Below are positions 54,456-64,000 of a stretch of DNA of 64,000 nt, one piece after another. Numbering within the stretch: position 1 is the stretch's first letter; each line of letters starts with the position of its first letter. The translations under genes and the position numbers were made by a program. Below the pieces are notes generated by a model. It saw only the letters and a program-made list of their open reading frames with translations, had not been told where the DNA came from and did not search any database. The stretch is from positions 4,216,001 to 4,280,000 of the forward strand of contig JAULSU010000001.1 of the NCBI GenBank assembly GCA_030512335.1, read 5' to 3'. The stretch comes from Immersiella caudata (taxonomy: Eukaryota; Ascomycota; Sordariomycetes; Sordariales; Lasiosphaeriaceae).

Positions 54456-57400
54456 AGCGGCATAGACATAGACAGAGATAACCTTTTGGAATGATACCCC
54501 TCATGACTTTTCTTCCTCGTGTACGCAATTCCCCGGGTCAGTTTTCTAAGTGGCCGACAAGATTCCAGCCAGACCGGCTTTTCGGGTTGTCATGACGGAT
54601 TCGCCCGAGCGTGTTCATGACACGCCACCGAGACTTGAGATCAGACGAGACTATACAACTCCCGTGCAGATGCTTTCCGCAAGGAGGAAGCCGTGATCTA
54701 CCCCAGGTTCAAAAGGTTGTGGCGCGTTCGGTTCGGGATTTCGTCCAATGCCCGGACTGATGGCGCCGCATATGATGCTGGCGGTCCGCTCTTGCATGGA
54801 ACTTTAGGGGCGGTCACTCTGAGTGGTTGGTTGTTCTGGGGTGCCACCGATGCATGGGGCGGTGGATGGTAGGAAGGTAACCGGCCTCGAGAGAAGGCCT
54901 GTGGAAGAGAACGATCTCTGGGGGCACATGTTTGGTGTCTGTCACGGGTTCGGAATGTTGTGTTACGTGGTGGGTTGGTTTACACTACGCTATCTGATGC
55001 CAGTGGTGGAGGGTATTCGGGGGGTACCGATGCTGCCATTTGCGCGCGTGTAGATGGGTATCTATGTTTGCATCGTGAGGTTGAACGGGCGTATTGAGCG
55101 CGAAGCACATCCAGCCCAGTCTCGTAGTAACTCCGCAGCAGGACGTAACTTGCTCATGACAGGTGTCCAGCCGAGACAGGGATAATATACCGATAGGGAA
55201 GGCGAGAAGGCGGAGAGGATTGCTGAGTTGTGAGCTGTCACATCGCATCATTTGTGTACCTTATGGATGTAGGCAGTTTACGCCCCGAAGGAGTGCCCCA
55301 GGCGCACTGCACCACAGCGGGACAATGTGGTGCTGATCTTGGCCTCTCCCCGGCCGTCTGCGGTCCTGGCGGCAATGGCGGCTCAGCGCGTGGCATTTTT
55401 GTTGTTCTTATTTCTAAAGGAGCTACTTGTGATCGTGGAACCGAGGGGGTAATCATCAGGTAAGAAAAGGGTATGGTCCAAAGGGGTTATTGTGGCGCCG
55501 TGTCACACTGTTGACCTGCCGGAGGCGGACGGGGACCCGCGAGGTGTGGACGCGAATTCACTCACGGCCAAGCAAGTCGACGGTGTTCACGATGCGATGG
55601 AGCCGTGATGAACGGCAGCTTGCTGGAACCCCTCCCTTGTCGGCTAACGGGACGAATTCGGTCGTGTTCGGTCTGGATGGCCAAGCGGGGACGGGAGCTG
55701 GGAGGCCTCAAGCTCGGCAGGATGTTGCTGCGATTGCTTGAGGTTGGCACTGGGCAGTTGGAGATACATTTGGAGTACATGTACAAGTACCTGTGCGCTT
55801 GCGTTGCGTCTGTTGAGGGAAAACAGAAGAGACCACTGGCTGGAACGAGTGGACGTGTAAGCCTGCATTCTCGGACCGTCTTTGCCGTTGGGGACGTCTA
55901 AGGAATCATCGTGAGGTTCTTGGCTGGACTTCAGGGGCAGCTGTTTGGTGCTAAACTGAGCTGGGCCACGACTGCTGGCCGGTCCATATTTGCCTCAAGA
56001 GCTTCCGGGACTGACAGCTGGAGCACAGAGGGAAGTGTGCCAATTATCGAGGCAACGAACGAAGCGTCGAGTGTCGCAGCGTCGTCGGGGTTTGACGGTG
56101 GGCGCTCCTTCCGCTGTTCTTTACATTTCTGTGGCGCTACCATGCCGTTCTTCTTTGAGGGGCTACCCGTTGCCCGCCAGTGGGGATCGAGAATTGGAGT
56201 TCTGCTCCGCAGGCCCACATGCTGCGGGGTGGCCATCGAAGCTCGGCCTTTTTTTTTTTTTTTTTTTTTTTTTGGCTCGACGTTCTCCAACGACACCACG
56301 GTCGAGCGAGAAACGAAAACAAGCCGGTCCATGACGAATGACACGTCAGTATCGCTTATACGCGTAGAGACGCGAAAAAGGCGAGACAGTATGCGTTATT
56401 TTCACAATCCAAGTGGCGCCAGATGAGGGAGCGTCACAAAGAACTGATGGGTTTGGGATGCGAGTATCCCCGTCTCGTCGATGATGTCGATGAAATGGGG
56501 CAATGCCTCGACGGACGGGGTAATTTAGCCTATCAACGCCCCATATCTCATCGGGAGATGTCGGGACAGAGGCATCAAGGCTCTGCGCGCAACCATGGCG
56601 CACATCAAACGGGCTTCCATGTGGCCGGGACGCCTGGCCTCGCTAGCGCTGTCGGGATCGGTCCGTCCTGGCCAGGGAGGGGGAGATTTTCTTTTTTTTT
56701 CAATTTTTTCAATTTTTTTCGTTGACGGATAAAGCGGGCGGGGAGCGGGAAGCCAGGACTTGGTTTCTGCATATCGAGGTCCTGCTGGGAGCTCCCACCA
56801 CAGCAGTGGGTACGAGCTTGATAGGGGCCATAAATCAGCTCAGCAGGCACAGAATGTCCCTCATCACCAAGTGATAATTGGGTAAAATCGCTCTGAATTA
56901 TGAGCCGTCTCGGGGAGCACGTTGTTCAATTCGCTCTCTTGACTGGTCAGAACGAGGTTTGGGAGCCATTGGGCATGATGACATCGGGCCATGGTGGATG
57001 TCAGGGGCAGTCTTTCGTTTCGCTGGTGGCAATTAAGGTTGCCCTAGCTTGCAGGCCTCCAGCGTTGGAGAGCTCGCAGAGCTCGAGTCAACCTTATCCC
57101 GACTCTGGTGTTGGAGAATGGGACGGCACTTGGCCTACCAGGATCCGTCTGGCAAGAAACCCAGGAAGTCGAATTTTGACACGGCATCGCCCTGGATTGC
57201 CCAACGGCAGGGGGCTGTGCTGCGAGCTGTGATCAATCGGGTTGGTTGTGCAATGACATGACGAACTTTGCCAACGCAACCCCCCCCTCCGCTTGGTGTC
57301 ACATACGCAATAAAGTAAACAGGTCCTTTGCGACGCTCAAGGCCACACTGTCTGCGTAGAGTAGAGTATGCAATTGGGTCGATGTTTGTGTGCAGCCATC

Positions 57401-59730
57401 GACAGCTAAACCTTGAGTCTGCTGTTATCAGAGTTGTGGTGAGTCTGCAACCTGGAAAACCTGGACCCCAGCCCACGAGGATCTAGGTACCACGCAGCAC
57501 GAAAGCGACTTGCCCTGTTGCATCCGGTCCAACTTTATCAAGCAACCAACGTTTTGGAGTCTTTTTCTTCTCAACCCTTTAACTCCGTATCTGACGCAAC
57601 CGGAAGGACGAGGCAACTGATTACCATCACACCTCTAGTTGATGCGCCAGGCGGCACTCGGCACCCACTGTCTGCTCTTTGGACAGAACCACCTTGGCGC
57701 GAGGGCGTGGCACGGGCTGTTTTTCGCACTGGACCTCGCTGAAATGACTTTGAAGGAGAGGCGAAAGTGCCGTTATCAAGGAGCTCAACTCCGCGACCCA
57801 GAGTGCTCTTCGTATTTGTACCATAGCTGGGGCGCTGCCGGCAACGTCAAATGATGAAGTCGATTGATGACACTGACATGTCTGGGAGCCCCGCCTTGCT
57901 GTCGATCCTTTCCGCTTCCCTCCCCAGGTGCACGACGGATTTCTTGGAGCAAAACGTGAGAAATCAGCTGGCCTCCGCCATCGCCATGTGGTCGCCTGCT
58001 GGTCAATGAAAAGATGTCGGATTACGTGATGGTCATGCTGGAGGGCTGGTGCAACTTGACCAAGAATAAGTCCGCAGTTGGAAGTCGTGCAAAAATGGAC
58101 GCCATCTTCGAGGGGTAGGGTGGATGAGGGGCAACCAAAACCTGCCTTGGCGCCAGCTTGCCAGACACCAAAAAAAGCCCTAGAGAGCTCTGGAGACTTT
58201 TCCAAGACGTCTTTTTTGTCGGTCAAATAGGAGTTGCAGACGCCTGGCCTTCGGGACGGCGTTGAGGACATTGCAGATGGGTTCAGGATCGACGAGCCTT
58301 GGGGAGATCTAATCGCAGGCGCATCGGCACGCCTCACACCCCTGTCGGCGCGGTTGGCCCACAGTGCAGCCCAGCCACCCCTCCCCTGTCTTTGTCTTCC
58401 CCTCCAAGCCTGGCCTGTCGCGAAAACAAACGGTCCCGCTCCGTCCACGACCTTTGTCTGCCATTCCCCATGGCAGAATAGCACATCGGGAAGGAAAGGG
58501 AGGGACGCAATGACGGGCAGTATGTCTCCTGCAGAGTATACGATGGCGACCAGTCGACTTGCCCAGCGCCTATTTGTGTACGTACTTCGGTAAAGGATGC
58601 ATGGTACATGTCGACGAAATGGCCCACCCGCAGCGGTTTCTGAGCTTCCTTGTTTCCAGGTGGCCTGCGTGCTCACTTCGGTCGTGCTCTGCCCAGGTTC
58701 AAAATCGATGAAATTCCCAGGCTTCCCTCGCATTTACACCGGCGCTCCATGTCTCCCTTCTGCATAGGACATTGGCAATGCATGGTGCGAACACACCCCG
58801 CCGCACTGTCCTTCGCTGAGCGCTCCTGCCTCCTGGCAGCTTAAATCCCTTCATCGGACCAAACGCTCCCAGGCGTTTCCGTCCTCAACCATCGCATCCA
58901 CCCTCACAGAGGTCGCATTTTGGTTAGGCGATAGCACACCGGTATGCTGCACTTCCTTTCTTTGCGATTTCCCTCTAGTCCTCCATGGCGTAAGACATTT
59001 CCTTCATCCCCTAGACTCAGACCGAGCCATGTGCGCACGCCGCAAAGATGTTTCCCGGGCAAGCTCTTAAGCTGCAAGCATGCCTCCACGCTGCAAAGCG
59101 TCCCCACGCAGACAAAGTCGGGTTAGCCCAATTTCCTGCTGCTAGCCCTCCTGGAAGCTGGTACGCGGCTTGGAGCTAGATGTTTGGTGTGTTACGTCAG
59201 AGCCGGGCCGGGCGTGTCCACACGAGCTCCTCCACCTATGTCATCCCTTGACCGTTTTGTGTTTTATTTATCTTTGGCGTCGAGGAGCTGCAATGGGTTA
59301 CAATTGGCGTTGAGCTTCTGTACAACTTCCTTCCTTTCGATCAAAATATCTTCACACGGCCGCCCGGGACCATAGAGAGCAAGGCTTTCTACCTGCACCC
59401 GTCTCTCCAGGAGAAACCGGAAGACGGGGCCGCCCGGTTCAAGCTCGCAGTTTGCGGACCTTCGAACATTGCCCCACGAGGACAGCGCGGTTACGCCATC
59501 CCCCACTTCGTCTGCCCGCTTTACGCTGCATTGTGTATAACCTCAGACAAACCCAACATCCGGTTTCGCCCTTTTCGACTGAATCTGCTTCACTTCACAC
59601 ATAGCCGTTGTTCATACGTTTCACACTTGTGTTCCGCTTCTTCCACGTGCTCTCCTGAACTCGTCATCCGCAGATCGCGCCGAATATCGACTGGCCTAGC
59701 CTGGTAGCTGACCTTGCAAGCTCTTACCAG
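54456..59730. other. 5.3 kb stretch without a supportable gene
   Basis: Many overlapping frames on both strands; the longest is 368 codons on the minus strand (58733-57627), with atypical composition and no domain. A 24-T run lies at 56250-56273 and T-rich tracts near 56690-56720. I see no tRNA, transposon ends or terminal repeats. Confidence 0.35.
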
Positions 59731-59735
59731 CTTGC

Positions 59736-59745
59736 TATATAGGGG
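59736..59745 (+). promoter_or_regulatory. TATA-like box overlapping a stress-response element (AGGGG)
   Basis: TATATAGGGG lies 160 bp upstream of the trehalose synthase subunit start. AGGGG is the STRE core recognised by Msn2/4-type factors, which control trehalose genes in yeast. Whether it works so here is inference. Confidence 0.35.
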
Positions 59746-59905
59746 TTTTACGGGACAATTCATAACCAACGCTGCTCAGCGTCCAATGAACTCGATACTA
59801 CGAAACTCCCAACGAATCACGACCCAAAGCTAGACGGCGACACCTTTTGACTTCATCTGAAATCTACCCGCCAAGCAGGCGTCAGTTCCTAGACAACCGC
59901 CCAAC

Positions 59906-62900
59906 ATGACTGTCTTCATTGCCTCACTGTAAGTTGTATCTCGCTTGAGTCCCTATATACGGACAAGCTTGTGGATAGGAGGCGGGACTAGAGGGTGCTG
60001 CGGATGCTAACGGCTGTGCTCCTGCGCAGCTTTCTCCCCCAGACGGTTCACTTCAACCTCCCGGGGACGCCTCCTAAGGGTGCCAGGTCCGAAAAGGCAC
60101 AACCAGTATCGAGGAAGGCTACGGAGCAGCCGGAATCGACAGCGCCGAGTCTTTTCCAGCCGGTGACGAGCAATATCACTCCACCGCACACGCCCACTGA
60201 GGGCCAGAAGCCCGTCGGGGGCTTCATCAACGAGGACGGCCTTCGAGTCCTCCCGCCCCTTGACACCGTCTCTGCCGCGCCCTCGGGTGTCAGGGCGCCA
60301 GCCGACCGCAGCTCCCCGACATGGGGCGGCCGTCCTGACCAACCCATGTCCAGGGCTAGCTCGCCTCCCCCGCCATCTCTCATTGACGCCTCCCTCCAGC
60401 ACAAAGCCAAGGAGCTGGGCCGCCAGGGCGTCACGCAACCCAGTGTTCTCGCCAGGAGTGAGAGCCACGACCGTGTGTTTGCCCAGGCAGACTGGAAGAT
60501 AGTGCCCGCCGATCAGGGCAACGGTGGTCTACGCAACGCCGTGGAGGCCGCGTCCAGGGAAGGCGACCTGGCCGATTACACGTGGGTGGGAACGCTGGGC
60601 ATGCCGACTGACGCCCTTCAGGGCACCCAGAAGCTCCAGGACATCGAAGACAAATTCGCAACCGAGCATGACATGCTCGCTGTCTTCTGCTCCGACAAGG
60701 ACTTCGACGGCCACTACTCACATTACTGCAAGCAGATCCTGTGGCCCGTCTTCCACTACCAGATCCCCGACAACCCCAAGAGCAAGGCGTACGAGGACCA
60801 CTCATGGAAGTACTATGTAAACGTAAATCAGGCGTTTGCCGACAAGATTGTCAAGAACTGGAAGAAGGGAGACACGATCTGGGTGCACGACTACCATCTT
60901 CTGCTCGTTCCTGGGATGGTGCGCAAAAAGATTCCAAGCGCCAAGATTGGCTTCTTCCTTCACGTCGCTTTCCCGTCATCCGAGATCTTCAGATGTTTGG
61001 CTACGCGCCAGCAACTGCTCGAGGGCATGGTTGGTGCCAACCTGATCGGCTTCCACATCCACGAATATGCCAGGCACTTCCTCCAGACCTGCAGTCGCCT
61101 CCTATCCGCAGAAGCCACGCCCGATGGTATCCAGCTGGAGGACCGCTTTGTCGACGTCATCAACCTCCCGATCGGCATCGATCCTGTTAGTCTCAGCTTG
61201 CACCGGGAGGAGCCCGAGGTTCAAAAGTGGATCGACACGATGCGAGAGCGATACGCCGGAAAGAAGCTGATCGTGGCCCGCGACAAACTTGATCACGTCC
61301 GCGGCGTCCGCCAAAAGTTGCTTTCCTACGAACTTTTCCTCAACAGAAATCCTGAGTGGCGGGGACAGGTGGTGCTGATCCAGGTCGCTCTTTCGACGAG
61401 CGAGAAGAGCGAGCTCGATGCCGCCGTTTCCGACATTGTTACTCGAGTCAACTCTCTATGGGCTAACCTTGCGTACCAGCCCGTCGTCTACCTGAAGCAG
61501 GATATTGACTACGCCCAGTATCTCGCCCTCTTGAGCATCGCCGATGCCCTCATGATTACCAGCCAACGTGAAGGAATGAACTTGACCTCGCATGAGTACC
61601 TGTTCTGCCAGGACGGCAAGCTTGGAGGCAAGAAGCACGGATCTCTAATTCTGTCCGAGTTCACCGGCACAGCCTCCATGTTCAGCGGTGGCGACTTGGC
61701 CGTCAATCCGTGGGACTACAACCAATGTGCCCGTGCCATCAAGCAGGCGCTCGAGATGGGCGAGGAGGAAAAAACCAGGAGGTGGGAGCAACTGAGTAAA
61801 CAAGTCAACAGCCACACCGGAGCAACTTGGTTCATGAATCTGATGTCACGGCTCGACCGCGTGTACGAGGAGCAGCTTCGACAAGACCAGACCTCCGTCC
61901 CCCGCCTGTCGATGGGGCCACTCGCATCGCAATATCGACGCTCGCAACGACGGCTTATGATCCTCGACTATGAAGGGACCTTGGTGAACTGGGGACCGGT
62001 CAACCAGATTATTCCTGTCAGCCCGCAGGTGAGTAGCACAGAGGGCGTACCTCTTTCATTGTCTTGTGTCGACCGTGAAGAAGCCGCAAGCGAGAGGGCG
62101 CTAGAGAGAGCGCACGAGATGGAGCAGTATCTCTGTCACGATCTCCTCTATCAGCTCAATGAGAAGGAGGACCGGAGATGGTGACGAGGGATGACGACGA
62201 GGCCATGTTGGGCCGACAGGAGAGAGCACCCGCCGAACAGAGCGGCCCTGACCATTTAAGGGCCAGCGGAGGCGGGGGGGAGACATAATGATGTGACGGA
62301 TTTCTTTCCCTTTTCTTCGGGGGTGTAGCATGATACAGGATGTGGGCACCAATGTCGAACCATCGACTCTAACACAACTATCTTAGCGCACTCTCGACGT
62401 CCTAAACGATCTTCTTCTGGACGACCGCAACACAATTTACGTGATGTCAGGCCGACGCCCCGAAGAACTCGACCGATTGTTCCGCCGTGTATCAAACCTG
62501 GGTCTCATCGCGGAAAACGGGTGCTTCCTCAAGGACTGCGGAAGCAACACATGGACTGAGATGGCCGACTCCGACCAAATCAGGACTTGGAAGGAGTCGG
62601 TGAAGAGTATTTTGACATATTACCTGGAACGAACACCCGGCGCCGAGATCGAGGAGCGCCGATGCTCCCTGATTTTCCACTACAAGAATGCCGAAGACTA
62701 CGACTCAGCCATGAGGCAAGCCACCGATTGTGCGAGCCATATCAACGATGCATGCGAGGAGCAGCGCGTGCATGCCATCCCGCTAGATGGCTGTGTGTTG
62801 GTTGAACCCATCGATTGGACCAAGAGCACAGCAGCCGAGCGAATCTTTGCCGATTTGCGCGCCCACATAGGGCCTGACGCCACGCACGAGTCGCCGGTTG

Positions 62901-63173
62901 ACTTCCTCATGGTTGTTGGTGATGGGCGAGAGGACGAGAAGGTGTTTAAGTGGGCCAACTCGCTGAACGAGGACGGTACTGTTAAGGAGGTCGTGACGGT
63001 CAGCTTGGGCGCTCGCAATACCGAGGCCAAGGCCACTCTGACCCAGGGCGTCAGCGGTATGATACCCCCCCCCCCCCCCCCCTTTTTTTTTTTTTTACAT
63101 GGCATTTGCCACACAATGCTGACAATCCCAAGGCGTCCTCTCAACACTGCAGAAGCTTGCCCAGATCGCGTAA
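59906..63173 (+). CDS. Tsl1/Tps3-like regulatory subunit of trehalose-6-phosphate synthase (GT20 + TPP pseudoenzyme)
   Basis: Four exons (59906-59928, 60030-62028, 62387-63056, 63133-63173) join to 910 residues. The first exon is only 23 nt (MTVFIASL) and the last 41 nt. Residues ~1-185 form a low-complexity tail, ~190-640 the GT20 domain (HDYHLLLVPGMVR, FFLHVAFPSSEIF) and ~645-900 a trehalose-phosphatase/HAD domain. The UDP-binding DRLDYxKG motif of active synthases is DKLDHVRG (about 426), RDGMNL is REGMNL (about 520), and the HAD nucleophile motif DYDGT is DYEGT (about 653). These changes fit the non-catalytic Tsl1/Tps3 class that scaffolds the Tps1/Tps2 complex. Intron 2 is long (358 nt); intron 3 carries an 18-C/14-T run. 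Cytosolic. Confidence 0.93.
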
Positions 63174-64000
63174 GCCTTCCAACTCTGCCATGCTCGCTTT
63201 GCCAACGGGTGAATGAAACAGTGCGGCCATACCGATAGGGGATCCGCACCGCCGCATGAGCGTCAACCCGCCACCCTGGCTGGAAGCGTAGTCTCGTGTC
63301 TTTATGTTTTCTCTTATTTCCTACTCTCCATTTTCCTCACTTGTCGATCTTCAGCATGTCGGCCCCATTCCGGCGTTATACCTTAGACCCGGCATTGCCC
63401 TCGCCACCTGTCGCTTCCTGTCGCCAATTCATGTTACAGCGCCTAGCATCCATCATGCGTGCCTTTTGCGAAGTTGGCGAGGCGTCATCTTTTTTTCTGG
63501 AGGCAACAATTGCAAGTAAAACATGGAGGAATATTTGTTTTTGGGTTTACTGCTGTTGTTGGGATGGGCAATGCCAGTATGGGACGGGACACAGGATGCA
63601 TTGGTACATAACTAGAGTAGCAATACGATGGACGTCTCCTTCCACATAGGGGATCTTTTTTTTGACAGTGTTTTGTGTATCACGCCGCACATGCCGGTAT
63701 CGTGGGTTGTGGTGTTTGCTGCTGGTGACCTCAAATGGAAAAGCGAGTGAGCGAGTATGACATCATGCGCCTCAATGGCTACGCAGTGCAGCCAAATCGT
63801 CGTTCACCCCGTTTCGGGGCTAAAAGACGTTGAGGGGCGGGGGCTCTCATCAGCACGGAAATGCAGCCCGCCAATTGCTGCGGCCCCTGAAGGTCCGGCT
63901 CCCAGGGACGGGGGCAGCTCCCCGCGAAACCGAGCTTCCGACCATCGGAGGGCAAGGGGTCGCACGATCACTCATCCGGCAGAATACGGCCAGCTTCACA
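63174..64000. other. 3' flank, no gene seen
   Basis: Pyrimidine-rich 3' UTR of the trehalose synthase subunit, then sequence with no supportable gene up to the window edge. Confidence 0.35.

Noticed and set aside
57627..58733. 368-codon open frame on the minus strand
   Set aside because: Long for chance, but rich in Arg, Ser, Trp and Cys without domain or codon bias, and overlapped by other frames. Left out for lack of support; transcript data would settle it.
1..64000. CRISPR arrays, operons or bacterial-type promoters
   Set aside because: The window is eukaryotic nuclear DNA with spliced genes; no regularly spaced repeats were seen.

Overview
The window reads as nuclear DNA of a filamentous ascomycete (Pezizomycotina, probably Sordariomycetes). 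The basis is short GT-AG introns (about 45-145 nt) with CTRAY-type branch points, a fungal Zn2Cys6 activator, fungal sugar-porter MFS proteins, a fungal Rsa4/Notchless, a Tsl1/Tps3-like trehalose synthase subunit, tRNA genes with short introns, and long intergenic stretches. All exon structures below were joined by hand from splice signals and reading-frame continuity.

Left part (1-7 kb): the end of an unrecognised minus-strand gene, then two same-strand genes with a self/non-self recognition flavour: a STAND/NACHT-like protein without a visible P-loop and a 689-residue ankyrin protein. Two intron-containing tRNA-Ala genes (AGC and CGC) follow in tandem.

8.4-20.8 kb is a coherent carbohydrate cluster that I interpret as a lactose/galactoside utilisation locus. 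It holds an MFS sugar porter, a small hypothetical protein, an intracellular GH2 beta-galactosidase (minus), a lactose-permease-like MFS protein diverging from it across a 1.2 kb shared promoter, and a Zn2Cys6 transcription factor. The permease would import the disaccharide, the GH2 enzyme would hydrolyse it in the cytosol, and the adjacent activator is the obvious candidate regulator. The divergent GH2-permease pair matches the known bgaD-lacpA arrangement of Aspergillus nidulans.

21-36 kb: a decayed short-chain dehydrogenase fragment, an LAT/APC-type amino-acid permease (minus), tRNA-Lys(UUU), a SCOC/Slo1-like coiled-coil protein (minus), a 5.3 kb gene-free stretch, a secreted DUF4360 protein, a DUF1624/HGSNAT-like multispanning membrane protein and an intron-bearing tRNA-like gene (minus).

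38.8-51.6 kb: a third sugar porter with extreme codon bias, a small two-exon putative membrane protein, then a gene-poor stretch with poly-G/poly-C runs and repeats. It ends in a decayed block containing an unrecognised gene remnant and two pieces of a flavin-containing monooxygenase whose C-terminal half lies upstream of its N-terminal half.

52.5-64 kb: the intact eight-exon ribosome assembly factor Rsa4/Notchless, a 5.4 kb stretch without a supportable gene, and a Tsl1/Tps3-like trehalose-6-phosphate synthase regulatory subunit in which key residues of both the synthase and phosphatase sites are substituted.
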